From JAGNDO01 sp963704975 (GTDB lineage: Bacteria > Chloroflexota > Anaerolineae > Caldilineales > Caldilineaceae): DNA of 64,000 nucleotides. The notes below the pieces were generated by a model. That model made no database searches. It saw only the letters and a program-made list of their open reading frames with translations, and was not told the origin of the DNA. Where the stretch lies: positions 62,001 through 126,000 of the forward strand of contig CAVPIK010000038.1 in the NCBI GenBank assembly GCA_963704975.1. Reading direction: 5' to 3'. The position numbers and the translations under genes were made by a program. Numbering within the stretch: the stretch's first letter is position 1; each line of letters opens with the position of its first letter. Positions 9,753-20,392 of this stretch are shown piece after piece.

Positions 9753-10180
9753 CTCGCTCCCACGCTCTGCGTGGGAGTGGGCGCCTGCGCCAGGGACGCC
9801 GGGCGTCCCCCGGCATTCCCACGCGGAGCGTGGGAACGAGGGGTGGCTGTGCTCGCTCCCACGCTCCGCGTGGATGCTGTGCGCGACGCACAGGTGCTGT
9901 ACGCCGTCTATGGACCCTGTACGCGACGCATGGATGCTGTGCGCCGTCTACGGACCCTGTACGCGACGCACAGACCCTGTATCTCCCGCACAGGTTCGGT
10001 ACGTGGCGTACCGAACCTGTGGACCGCGTACCGAATCTGTACCCGACGGACACAGGCCGGGACGCCGGAGCGTCCCCCGCATTCCCACGCGGAGCGTGGG
10101 AACGAGAGGTGTGGGAACGAGAGGGGCTATGCTCGCTCCCACGCTCCGCGTGGGAGTGTAAGCGGGCGCTCTGCGCCCAG
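9753..10180. repeat. REP-like cluster downstream of the transposase
   Basis: Several copies of a palindromic unit, ctcccacgctctgcgtggga and its inverted form attcccacgcggagcgtggg, are linked by small hairpins gggcgctctgcgccc and gggacgccggagcgtcccc. A full composite occupies 9753-9840 and others lie at 10059-10106 and 10132-10180. A 20-bp tandem array fills the middle. The same composite lies on the other side of the transposase gene. Confidence 0.9.
9861..10056. repeat. Degenerate tandem array, exact 20-bp period
   Basis: About ten units of exactly 20 bp run in register; most end in ctgt and most share a core close to cgcgacgca-ygga. Examples are acgcgacgcatggatgctgt (9921-9940) and acgcgacgcacagaccctgt (9961-9980). 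Units at 9989-10020 form a palindrome (acaggttcggtac pairing with gtaccgaacctgt). The first unit is the second half of a REP copy. There are no unique spacers, so this is not a CRISPR. Confidence 0.85.
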
Positions 10181-10181
10181 T

Positions 10182-10716
10182 CTACCACCTCGTCGTCACC
10201 GGAATCAGCCCCTCCAGCCCCGCATAATTGCGAGCGCTGGAATAGCGCCAATGGATCGGCAGGTCCACATAGCCCCGGCGCACTGGGTTGTAATGGATAT
10301 ACTCGAATCTTCTGGCGCATCATCTCATCCCCCTGAATCAGTTTGGGGTGAGAGCCTTCTTGCCAAAGCTGATAGGTTCGGTCCGATTTGTGAACCAACT
10401 TGTACTCGGACAGCCGATCCAGCACATTGACCGCGCCCATCTCGGTGAGCCGGTCGATGATCTTGCGGGCTGTATAGGATTTGAAGTTGCCGATCTCTTT
10501 CCCCAACTGTTCGGCGGCGGACACGATATGCGCGTGGTTTTCCATGATCACATAGGCGTAGAGGGTCATGCGTTGCTGTTCCTGCAAATAGCGCAGGGAG
10601 TCCAGCAAGATCTCCGCCGTGGTCCGACTGCTGAAGACCGGCAGCCAGTTGACCACGGTCATGGTGACAAAGTGGGGTTGTCCGTTTTCTACGAAGCGGT
10701 AGCGATCTCTGGCCAC
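10182..10716 (-). CDS. REP-associated tyrosine transposase (RAYT, IS200-like fold)
   Basis: A Y1-type transposase of the REP-associated group: RYRFVENGQPHFVTMTVV at the start, the HUH-like metal motif in MENHAHIV, the probable catalytic tyrosine in SYTARKIIDRL, and the family tail EYIHYNPVRRGYVDLP. Such enzymes cut and join REP single strands. A one-base shift near 10305 separates the tail, which then runs to TAG at 10182. The likely start is GTG at 10716. REP composites lie on both flanks and both terminate in gcgcccagtct, so the gene and its repeats form one unit. Confidence 0.88.
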
Positions 10717-10737
10717 TTATTGCCTCCGAAGAATTCT

Positions 10738-10894
10738 TGTTCCCACGCTCCGCGTGGGAACACAAACGGGCGCTCTGCGCCCAGGGACGCCGGAGCGTCC
10801 CCCCGCATTCCCACGCGGAGCGTGGGAACGAGAACCGGCGTATGCTCGCTCCCACGCTCTGCGTGGGAGCGGAAACGGGCGCTCTGCGCCCAGT
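10738..10894. repeat. REP-like composite upstream of the transposase
   Basis: One full composite (gttcccacgctccgcgtggg, hairpin gggcgctctgcgccc, hairpin gggacgccggagcgtcc, inverted REP) plus a second half copy ending gcgcccagtct at 10894. It lies between the RAYT start and the stop of the restriction-modification gene. Confidence 0.88.
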
Positions 10895-10900
10895 CTGGCG

Positions 10901-13900
10901 CTATTCCATTTCTGGCAACCCGGCCACAATCTTGACCGTCTCCACGCTGACGTGCACGACCTGGCCGATGAGTTTGACGATGTAGCGGGGGTCGTCCGAA
11001 TACTGATTGGGGTCGTTGACGATGCCGCTGCGTTTGTCGACGTTGACCTGGTAGCGGTCGATGATCCATTCCAGGGCGGAACGGTTGCCCAGTTTGTAGT
11101 CGAAGACTCCGGGCGGGAGGCCGGCCAGGGTGAGGAAGTCGTTGTAGCGCAGGGAGCTTTTGTCCTTGGCCAGCTTCATTTTGTGGACGGCGAAGTTGAG
11201 CTTGGCCCGTCTTGGTTTTCGACCCAATCCAGCGGATATTCGGGCTGTGCTTCGTAGTTGACGTGGAGGTCGGCCAGGCCGTGCGCCGGCTTGGGCGAAG
11301 GCGCGGAAATCCGGGGCAAAGGGGAGACGGGGCAGGGCCGGCGCAGGTTGGCGGCGTATTTCTCTCGATAGGCGGGGTGATGGAGCAGGGCGTAGACGTA
11401 GTGGAAGATGTCCCACTTGTCGATGGACGGTCGGCGTAGTGGTCCCGGAACTGCTCCAGCGCCCAGTCGGTGATGTTCTCCCGCCGGTTGCTGCCGTCTT
11501 CGTCGTAGGTGTAGAAGGGGAAGCATTGGGTGCATCGTTCCAGCAAGATGCAAATCGGGAATGTATCGTGCCATTAACAGCATGAACGGTTTTTGCGATG
11601 CCTCTATCCGCTGAGGCAAATCAGTACGATTTTCTGCATTCGATCCGGATTGGGCAGAGATCTGTGGGAACTGATACAACTCTGTCGATTCAAGATTGCG
11701 ATCAAAATACAGATATTCGGCAGTAAATGGGCGATAGAATGCTCGTCCGAATCGCTTTGACGTCGAATTCAGTGCATTTCCGCGCTTCGTGACATATTTC
11801 TTAAGATCGCTACTCCAACTCAGTATCAGTTTCATCGATATCGATAAAAGCGATCAATCGTCTCTGGCGTCTGTTCGATCTTCGCCATCGTCAACATGTT
11901 CGCATTGTACGTAATTGCAATCATCTTGACACGTCTTGATCTAAAGCCTTCTCGCTCAAAGTTGTATACCCATGCATCCTGTTCGTCTGTAGCCCCATTG
12001 CTATAAGTCTCGAAAGATGGCCTCTACCTTCCCCCGCTTTGCGTCTTTTGTACCGATCGGCAGAAACGTATCGAATTCAGCTTCCATCCCTTCGGTCAGC
12101 CAAGATGTAGTTTCGCATTGGGCGTAATTTCTTGCCAATCAATGCCTAGGATACTGCCAGCTTCTCGATAAGTCAAACTTTTGCCTCCGTTGCGCTTCCA
12201 ATCAACAGTCGACTGTAGAAAATCTGGTTGTGGCTCAATCAGCGCTGGTAGTCCTCTTCTTGATCAAAAAAGTTACCGCAAATCCCAACCATTGCAGTAA
12301 GCCCAAAAACTGTGTGCTGTTCGTCCCAGCGGAATTCCGTCGCGCATTGAGTCTTTGCGCATATTGCCTTTCAGGTCCAAGTACATAGATTTGATCGAAT
12401 TCACTCTGCCAAATGCTTCCGCATTCCATCAAACGCGATTCCATCGACAAAGCTGTTGTTGGAAACAAAAGCAACGATCCCCTCCTCGCCAATCCGATCC
12501 GAGGCCCAGCGGAAGGCTTTGACATAGGGGTCCGAGAGGGCGTTTTTGTTGGTGGCCTTGGACGCGGCGGCGTAGGTCTCGGCCACCCGCTTGTCCACCA
12601 CGGGGTAGCTGCGGTTCTTGTTGTTGTCGTTCTCGTTCACCTGCCAGGCGTTGTAGGGCGGGTTGCCGATCACCACGGTGATGTCCGCGGCCTGCTGGCG
12701 CTGCACCCGCTCCGTGTTCTCCGGGGCAAAGAGGCTGGGCTGCAAGCCTTCGGCCAGGTCAAAGGTGTCCACCAAACAGATGCCGGCGAAGGGCACATAC
12801 TCCCCGGTCATCTCAAAATACTCGTGCTCGATGTTCATGGCGGCGATGTAATAGGGCAGCAGCATGACCTCGTTGCAGTGCAGGGCGTCGGCATATTTGG
12901 CGGGCAGACGGCTCAACTTGCCCTCTTCCTGCAAATGGCGCATGACCCGCAGAATGAAGTTGCCCGTGCCCACAAAGGGGTCCAGCACATGCACGCCGGG
13001 GTCCGCCAGCCCCCGGCCAAACTCCCGCTGCAAGAGTACATCCACCGAGCGCACCATGAAATCCACAATGGGCTGCGGGGTGTAGACAATGCCGTGGGTG
13101 TCCGCCACCTTGACCGAAAAGCCCTGGAAGAAGTTCTCGTAGACCGTGTTGAGGAAATCCTGCTTTTGGGAAAAGTCCTCGATGGTGGCCGCGGTGGATT
13201 CGATGGCCCCATAAAAGCGGTCCAGGGGTTTGAAGAAGTCGTGGCGGCTGAACTGTTGGCTGGTCAGGGCCCGGATCACGGTCTCGATCTCGGCGGCGAT
13301 GACGTTGCGGTTCACAAAGTCCGGGTTGTTGAAGACCCGGCGGAAGATGCGCTCGGTGAGCAAATGCTGGATCAGCATCTCCTCCACGGCCTGGTCCGCC
13401 AGGTTGGGGTTGATGGTCTCCCGGCACAGATTGGCGAAGGTATCGAAGGCGATGATGAACTTCTTGTTGGCCCGGCGCTCCCGCTCGATCAGGTCGATCA
13501 GGGCCTGGGCCAGCTTGGGCACCTCGTTTTTGAACTCGTCCACGGCCTCTTGCCAGCGCTCAAAGGCCGGGGGCTGATAGGTGAAGAAGACGCGCAGGGC
13601 CTCGACCAGATCGTCCGGCTGGGTGATGGGGCCATCGAAGACCCGGTTGCCATCCTGCACCACCACCGCCCGCTCCGGGGCCTGAAAGATGATGTTCTCC
13701 TTGGGATAGCCGACCTGGAACTTCTTTTTGATCTCCACGTCCAGATCGTCGGCGCTGTCCTTGGCCTCCCAATAGCCATAGGGCAGCTTGAACGAATCCA
13801 GCAGCGCGCCATCCACCCGGATGACCCGCCCGCCCCGCTTCAACACATACTGCTCGCCCAGGGTCAGATCCGCGCCCCGAGTGGCCGCCCGCAGCAAATT

Positions 13901-14017
13901 GGCAAAAGCCGGGGCCACCGCCCCCTCCCCAAACAGGCTGAGTTGGGCCAGCCCCTCCAGTTCGGCGTAATAGTCGGCAACAGCTTTGTGGGTCGGCTTG
14001 AGGGTGAAGGAGATCAT
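10901..14017 (-). CDS. Type ISP-like restriction-modification protein (methylase-specificity part with ExK nuclease-like N-terminus)
   Basis: About 1038 codons. The N-terminus has a PD-(D/E)xK-like pattern (LLDSFKLPYGYWEAKDSADD). An N6-adenine methyltransferase follows, with motif I VLDPFVGTGNF and motif IV VIGNPPYNAW. Then come a recognition region and the typical type ISP C-terminus (FGRAFYRPFTAEYLYFDR, FHYVYALLHHPAYREKY, LGNRSALEWIIDRYQV, VKLIGQVVHVSVETVKIV). The helicase part of classical type ISP enzymes is absent. The part around 11540-12470, mainly the recognition region, is visibly AT-richer than its surroundings and has several frame breaks, so domain exchange or decay is possible. 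ATG at 14017. A REP pair lies upstream. Confidence 0.82.
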
Positions 14018-14057
14018 GGGGTTCTGTCCTGGGGCTGGGCGAGTGGATGAATGACTT

Positions 14058-14266
14058 GCTCGTTCCCACGCTCCGCGTGGGAGTGTAAACGGGCGCTCTG
14101 CGCCCAGGGACGCCGGAGCGTCCCCTTGCATTCCCACGCGGAGCGTGGGAACGAGAACTGGATGCTATGCTCGCTCCCACGCTCTGCGTGGGAGTGTAAA
14201 CGGGCGCTCTGCGCCCAGGGACGCCGGAGCGTCCCCCTGCATTCCCACGCGGAGCGTGGGAACGAG
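14058..14266. repeat. Two tandem REP composites
   Basis: Two nearly identical copies of about 98 bp, at 14058-14155 and 14168-14266. Each is REP, gggcgctctgcgccc hairpin, gggacgccggagcgtcccc hairpin, inverted REP. They lie just upstream of the restriction-modification start codon and could fold over its leader. Confidence 0.9.
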
Positions 14267-14275
14267 ACTGGCTAT

Positions 14276-14823
14276 TGTAGCACCCAGGCGGGGAGAGGAA
14301 ACGGTCGCTCTGCGCAGAGGGGCATGGTCTGGAAACGGTTTCTTCGGACGCAGGTTGCTCGCGTTGACTGCACTTGGACATTCGGGAACGGGCCGGTGCT
14401 CGCTGGGTCGCGTGGAGGTGTCGGCCCATTCCCGGAATGGACGCCGGAGCGGGCACTCCGTCCGCCAATCCCGGAAGTGGGCCAACGAGATCTGCCCAAA
14501 CCCAGCAGGAACCGGCCCATTCCGGATCGCCCAGTTCGTTGCCAAAATGTGAGGCACATTCACCTTGCCACCACTGACGGACAACTTCAATGGTGGGTTG
14601 CGCCAATTCCACCATTGAAATGAAGTCGTTTCAATGGTGGAATGAATCAATTGCAATGGTGCTTTGACCTCATTCCACCAGTGCAATCAAAGCCCATCTT
14701 GACCCCACCCCGCCTTCGTGCTAAAGAATCCTTTTGCACTATACTTAACCCGTTGACGGCACTCATGCTCCCATGAAGCCAAACAGCCTACCCACCACAC
14801 CCTGAAAACCGAAAGAGCAAACC
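14276..14823. other. Gene-free region with two clusters of alternating short inverted motifs
   Basis: No convincing gene. About 14376-14530 has repeated cccattcccgg / ccgggaa-type words in both orientations. About 14583-14690 has five copies of aatggtgg or its complement ccaccatt in alternating orientation, spaced roughly 18-26 bases (14589, 14607, 14633, 14655, 14673). The rest is leader of the glycosidase gene; a TATACT at 14740-14745 lacks a clear -35. Confidence 0.6.
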
Positions 14824-17011
14824 ATGCGAACACGAACCCTGTTTAACGACAACTGGCTCTATGCAGCCGAAAAGCTGGACCTGAACGCGGCGGACGACCG
14901 CTTCGAGGCCGTGACCCTGCCCCACACCAACAAGCTCTTCCCCCATCACAACTTTGATAACCTGGACTATCAGTTTATCTCCACCTACCGCAAGCGCTTT
15001 GATTTCTCGGCCCAAGCCGCCGGGGGACGGACGGTCTTTCTCGATTTCGAGGGGGTGATGCTGGCCTGCACGGTCTATTTGAATGGGGTGCGGCTGGCCG
15101 AGCATTTGGGGGGCTACATCTCGTTTTCCGTCAATTTGACCGAGACGGTGCGAGACGGGGAAAACGTGCTCACGGTCTATGTGGACTCCCGGGAGCGCAA
15201 GGATATTCCGCCCTATGGCCATCTGGTCGATTACTTGACCTTTGGCGGCATCTATCGGGATGTCTTTTTGCGTCTCGTGAATCCCACCCATCTGGAAAAT
15301 CTCTTTGTCAGGCCGACGGATGTGTTGACCACGCCCCAGCTTGCGTGCGATGTGCGGCTCAACCAGATCGAGCCGGGCCTCAGCCTGACCGCCCAGTTGC
15401 TTGACCCAGCGGGCCAGGAGATCGCCGTGGCCCAGGGCATGCCCGACCGGGCCACCACCACCCTGGCCTTCTCCGCCCTGCCCCAGGTGGATCTGTGGGA
15501 TCTGGACTCGCCCACCCTCTACACCGTGCGGGTGGCCCTGCACCGGGCGGGGGCAGAGGTGGACAGCCTCTCCGCCCGCTTTGGCTTCCGCACGGCGGAG
15601 TTCCGCCCAGACGGAGGTTTCTACCTCAACGGGCAGCGCACGCCCCTGATCGGCCTCAACCGCCACCAGACCTATCCGTATATTGGTGCTGCCGCGCCGG
15701 CACGTCTTCAACGTCAGGATGCCGATATTCTCAAAAACGAGCTGGCCTGCACCATCGTGCGCACCTCCCACTATCCCCAATCTCCCTACTTTTTGGACCG
15801 CTGCGACGAGATCGGCCTGCTGGTCTTCGAGGAGATCACGGGCTGGCAGCACATCGGCGATGGGTCTTGGCAAGAGATCACCCTGGACGAGTTGGAGGCC
15901 ATGCTTGACCGGGACCACAACCACCCGGCCATCATCGCCTGGGGGGTGCGCATCAACGAATCCCACGACAACGACGACTTTTACACCCGCACCAACGCCC
16001 TGGCCCACCGCATGGACCCCACCCGGCAGACCGGCGGCGTGCGCTATTTCTTGGGCAGCTCCTTCTTGGAGGACCTCTACACCTTCAACGACTTCTCCAA
16101 CACGGTGACGGAGCCGACCGAGCAGCCCCATCTGATCACCGAGTTCGCCGGCCACATGTTCCCCACCAAGATCTTCGACCACGAAGAGCGGCTGATCGAC
16201 CACGCCCTGCTCCACACCAAGGTGCAGAACCTGCAACTGGGCAACGACCGGGTGGCCGGGGCCATCGGCTGGTGCGCCTTCGACTACAACACCCACATCG
16301 AGTTCGGCTCCGGCGACCGCATCTGCTATCACGGGGTCATGGACATCTTCCGCCTGCCCAAGTGGGCGGCCTATTTCTACGGCAGCCAGCAATCCCCGGC
16401 CAAGCGCATCGTCCTCCAAGCCGCCACCCATTGGACCATGGGCGACCGCTCCGCCGGGGGCAACAACCCCCTCACCGTCTTCAGCAACTGCGACGAGGTC
16501 GAGGTGATCATCGGCGACTTTGTCGTGGGCACCTTCCAGCCGGACCGGGCCGCCTATCCCCACCTGCCCCACCCCCCCTTCACCATCAGCGGGCTGGACG
16601 AATACAGCGCCTGGGGCCAGGCCAAGTTCTACGATCTGCACATCATCGGCTACCTCAACGGGGAAGCCGTGGCCAAACAGTCCATCGCCAGCAGCCGCCT
16701 GCCCAAAGCGTCTGACCCTCTCCACGGACACAGACCACCTCTATGCCGACGGGGCCGACATGACCCGGCTGATCGTGCGCATCACCGACGAGTTTGGCAA
16801 TCCCCTGCCCTACGCGGTGAAAATTGTGACCTTCGAGTTGGACGGCCCTGCTGAGTTAATAGGCGACAATCCGTTTCCACTTCTTGGGGGCCAGGCGGCC
16901 TTGTATGTCAAAAGCCGCCATCAGTTGGGGACGGTCACGGTGCGCGCCCAGGTGTCAGGGTTGCCGGAAGCCGTGGTTTCGCTGGAGATCGTTGCGCCGT
17001 TAGCGCAGTAA
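14824..17011 (+). CDS. Glycoside hydrolase family 2 protein (beta-galactosidase-like)
   Basis: A GH2 enzyme without a visible signal peptide, probably cytoplasmic. The N-terminal sugar-binding domain opens with LFNDNWLYAAEKLD and contains TVYLNGVRLAEHLGGY and FGGIYRDVFLRLV. The TIM-barrel part has RTSHYPQSPYFLDRCDEIGLLVFEE. The acid/base Glu is near residue 379 (WGVRINES) and the nucleophile Glu near 440 (LITEFAGH). A C-terminal Ig-like domain with LIVRITDEFGNPLPYAV follows. A one-base shift near 16710 interrupts the frame before that domain. Substrate could be a beta-galactoside, beta-glucuronide or beta-mannoside. Confidence 0.85.
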
Positions 17012-17028
17012 ACCACAGAAACAGAATA

Positions 17029-17062
17029 CGAAGACGCCCGGAGCTTGCTCCGGGCGTCTTCG
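17029..17062 (+). terminator. Terminator after the GH2 gene
   Basis: Strong hairpin: cgaagacgcccggag pairing with ctccgggcgtcttcg around a small loop, 18 bases after the stop codon. Confidence 0.85.
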
Positions 17063-17098
17063 TGTTCAACATCCACGCACTCATGTCCCCGTCTCGTC

Positions 17099-17283
17099 GA
17101 CCCGTTCGCACCAGGTGGTGCGAACTCCGCCAGTGCATGGCAAAGACATTTGAGGAGTTCGCACCCCCTGGTGCGAACGGCTATACCCACCACAGTGGGC
17201 CATGCACCCACACGCAGCGTGGGAACGTATCGCACTCACGTCCAGCCTCGCCGACCCGTTCGCCCAGGGCGTGCGAACTCCGC
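17099..17283. repeat. Second REP family (gttcgcacc / ggtgcgaac), three copies
   Basis: Unit: gacccgttcgcaccag-ggtgcgaactccgc. Copies lie at 17099-17130, inverted at 17152-17181, and degenerate at 17253-17283. The first two form an inverted pair with a spacer containing gcatggcaaag, as does the pair at 62554-62640. A fragment of the first REP family (gcagcgtgggaacg) lies at about 17213-17226. Confidence 0.85.
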
Positions 17284-17299
17284 TAGGTGGGAACGAGCA

Positions 17300-18066
17300 T
17301 CACCCCTTCACCGCCCCCACCATCACATACCAGTGATCCTGGTGCAGTTCCCCGTCTTTTTCTTCGACGTTCATCTTTGTGGCGTTCTTCTGCGGACAAG
17401 CCATGCATAATGCTGTGAATTTCAGCCACGTTGGCGGCGGAGACCGAGTTGGTCAACGACGACAGGGGCCGGTGCTTGGTGTACGGCTCCACCACCTCCA
17501 CGGTCAGGCCGTGGTCGGTGAGCATCTGCGCCCACTCGCTGGGGCGATATTGGCGCACGTGGGATTCGTCGTGCAGCCAGTCCAGCCGGTTCATGGTCAC
17601 GTCCACAAAGTCGTCCTCGGCCACGCTGCGGTCGTCGATCACCATGCGCCCGCCGGGCTTGAGCACCCGCACCATCTCGGCCAGGGCCGTGTGGATGTCG
17701 GAAAAGTGATGGGCGGCCCGGCGACAGGCCACGATGTCGAACTCCCCGTCGGCATAGGGCAGGTCGTGGGCGTCGGCCAACTGAAAGACCACGTTGGGGA
17801 TGCCCCGCTGAACCCGCAGCTTCTCCCCCTCGGCCAACATCTGCGGGGTGATGTCCGTGGCGATCACGTCGGCCACGTGGGGGGCCAGGGCAAAGGCCGT
17901 GTGCCCCGTGCCCGTGGCCACGTCCAGGACATGGGCGTCGATGCGTGGGCCGGGCCATCTCCACCACCCGGCCCAAGACCTCCGGGTCCGAATGGCATTT
18001 GCTGGTGGTGTAAAAGGCCGCCCGCTCGCCGAAGATCTGCTGGGCGCGTTCTTCTGTGCTGGACAT
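17300..18066 (-). CDS. Class I SAM-dependent methyltransferase (UbiE/Methyltransf_11 type)
   Basis: The motif I sequence is HVLDVATGTGHTAFALA, followed by VIATDITPQMLAEGEKL, FQLADAHDLPYADGEFDIV and MVRVLKPGGRMVIDD, the order of menaquinone/ubiquinone-type and small-molecule methyltransferases. Substrate unknown. The N-terminus (MSSTEERAQQIFGERAAFY) is separated by a one-base shift near 17945. A second shift near 17390 changes the tail, which otherwise ends DGELHQDHWYVMVGAVKG. Start ATG 18066. Confidence 0.82.
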
Positions 18067-18108
18067 GGGTTCCTCCTTGGATGGGATGGGTGGATGGAGA
18101 AATAGAAC

Positions 18109-18328
18109 GCGGATGACGGATTTGACGGATTAAAACGGATTTTTATCAACAACCCCACCCTAACCCTCCCCAGATTGGGGAGGGACAGATCAGGTTTACC
18201 GGACTTTCGTCTACGGCGATCCGGTTGCTTGCGACGATCGGCTCCTCCCCAAACTGGGGGAGGCTGGGAGGGGGTGGTTCGGCAGTAAAGATCCGTTTTA
18301 TCCGTTCGATCCGTCAAATCTGTGGCCT
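18109..18328. repeat. Nested palindrome: ggattaaaacggat words enclosing the 130-bp element
   Basis: The outer arms are reiterated cggatttgacggattaaaac (18113-18141) and the complement atccgttttatccgttcgat (18285-18312). Inside lies a copy of the CCCTCCCCA/TGGGGGAGG element (18151-18279). The right arm ends ggcctatttttt at the stop codon of the amylase gene. One repeat family sits inside another here. Confidence 0.8.
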
Positions 18329-18333
18329 ATTTT

Positions 18334-20336
18334 TTATGGCAGTCGGGCATCCACATGCAAAGCCACAGCATCCATCGAGTTGACCGTGGCCGGGAAGGTG
18401 CCGTCCGCCTGGACGGTGATGACCGGGCCGGTGCAGCTTTGGCCGTCCGCGGTCAGCTCGCCGTGGATGATGTCGCAGTAGCGACCACCGGGCAGGCTGG
18501 TGCGCATCCATTGGTCGCTCATGGGCGAAGCTCTTCCCGGTTGATGACCACAAAGCCAGCGTCGCCCCGGCCAAAGGCGATCTGCTGGGCACCGTTGCTC
18601 CACCAGTCGCTGACATAGAAGTTGGCCGACGTGGCGTTGTGGAAACCCACCATGTTGGCGATGGCCTGCCAGCGATGCTCGCAGATCCAATCCTGGCCGG
18701 GGACGTTGCCAAAGCAGTCGGGTTGACCGTCGACGTAGATGGTGTTGGTGTTGCCCTGGCGCGTCCGAGGGCGGTCCCGTGCGGTCGTTCGATCCCGTCC
18801 CAGGCATAGCTGGACATGATGCGGGGATAGCCATAGGGCCAGGCCAGCATGAAGACTTCGGCCAAATTATAGAGTCCGCCGTCCCGATGGGTGAGCAACG
18901 GACCGCCTCCGCCGTGCCCCCGCTGGTTGTCGTGGTTGTCGATAAAGGCCACGGCAGACGCACTAGGCAACAAGCCCCAACTTTCTCCAAAACTCTCCAG
19001 CCCAGCCAACTGACCGCCCAAAAAGACTTCGCTCACCTTGCTGCCAAAGTTGAATTCGGTGATGTCCCCGTTGGCCAAATAGTCCCCGCTGGAAACCCCC
19101 TCACCGCCCCGGTCGATCACCTCTTGGAAGACATAGGGGTCCCCCTGCACCCGACCCAGGATGGCGGCGATGTCCCCAGAGGCCATGTGCTTGGCCGCGT
19201 CCAGGCGGAATCCGGCCACCCCGATGTCAACCAGATCCTGCAGATAGGCGGCGATCCGCTCCTGCACATAGGGCGACCCCGTATCCAAATCGGCCAGATT
19301 GCTCAACTCGCAGGTCTGCACCTCCCAGGCGTCGCCATAGTTGCCGATGTCGTCGAAGGGGCGGCCACAGTGGTGAAAATCCTCATAGCCGTAGCCGTAG
19401 CGCCCCGTGCCGTCCAGATCCGGGTATTCGTAGTGGGTGTACCGGGTGCCCGCCACGCCCACGCCGGACTCGCCGCCGGTCATGTGGTTGATCACGGCGT
19501 CCACATAGACGCCCACGCCCACGGCCCCACAGCGCTGCACCATGTCGATAAACTCGGCCCGGCTGCCGCTGCGGCTCTCAAGCTGATAGCTGACCGGCTG
19601 ATAGCGCACCCACCAGGCCAGATCCGGCGCATCCTGGGGGCGGATATGCTCGTTGGGCGGCGAAACCTGCACGGCGGAAAAGCCCTTCGGGTCCGAGGAA
19701 AGTCTCGCATTCTTGGGCAATATCGGTCCACTTCCATTCGAAGAGATGGACAAAAACAGTGCGCGGGCCGGAATAAGTTGTTGGTAGCGGCATAGGTGGC
19801 TTCTCGGGTTGGGACCGGGGGGCAACGACCACCTCCCCGTCTCCATCCGCCTGCCAGATCGGACCGGCGTCCGCGTCTTCGCAGCGGGCGGTGAAGCCAT
19901 AGATCCCCGGCTCCGGGGCAATCTGCGCCGCATAGCGGTCATTGTCCGTGGGGCTGCCCAATCCGGGCACATCCCCGGCGAAGGCCATGTCCACATCCGC
20001 CCACGGCTGGCCAGGGACGCCCCAATGCAGGGTGCAGACAATGCCCGCTCCCTGGCCCGGCCCATCGGTCACACCGGCCAAATAGGTCTGGACGCTAATC
20101 TGCACCGTTTCACCGGGAGTCAGGTCCACGGACGCCCCGCCAGCGGGGTCCATGTTGCCCACCCACAGGGGCGCGCTCAGCGCGGGGGCCGGGGTTGATT
20201 CCACCACAAAGCCGATCGTCGGCGCAGAGACCGGCGCGGGGGCGGGCGTTGCATCCCGGCAGGCGGCCAGCCCGGTCAACAACAGGCCAAGGGCCAACGT
20301 GCGCAGAACGAGGGAAAAATAATTTCGGTTGAGCAT
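18334..20336 (-). CDS. Secreted lipoprotein alpha-amylase (GH13, animal-type signature)
   Basis: Starch-hydrolysing GH13 enzyme. MLNRNYFS precedes a signal helix and lipobox LLTGLAAC, then a Pro/Ala linker, so it is probably tethered outside the membrane. Catalytic motifs are GVAGFRLDAAKHM (nucleophile Asp), YVFQEVIDRGGE (acid/base Glu) and AFIDNHDNQRGHG (Asp). This set resembles chloride-dependent animal-type amylases. An N-terminal domain of about 150 residues precedes the barrel (TVFVHLFEWKWTDIAQECE). Shifts near 19690, 18760 and 18530 break the frame. The C-terminus ends VNSMDAVALHVDARLP. ATG at 20336 is preferred to an upstream TTG. Confidence 0.87.
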
Positions 20337-20360
20337 TTGAATTCCATTCGTGATCAAGTA

Positions 20361-20392
20361 GCGGAGTTCGCACCCCCTGGTGCGAACGGGTC
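20361..20392. repeat. Single copy of the second REP family
   Basis: gcggagttcgcaccccctgg followed by tgcgaacgggtc, a perfect hairpin upstream of the amylase start. Confidence 0.85.

Noticed and set aside
9861..10056. Possible CRISPR array
   Set aside because: The units are contiguous at 20 bp with no unique spacers, and no cas genes are present.
9608..10430. Several long open frames in the REP cluster reading peptides such as RSHALRGSG and HAERGNE
   Set aside because: They are translations of palindromic REP DNA in all frames, with no start signal or domain similarity.
12413..14050. Long open frame opposite the restriction-modification gene
   Set aside because: The composition is that of an antisense shadow (runs of VxxxHG), while the minus strand carries the methylase motifs.
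14788..16731. Long open frame opposite the GH2 gene
   Set aside because: High GC codon bias opens the antisense frame; the sense strand has clear GH2 motifs and catalytic residues.
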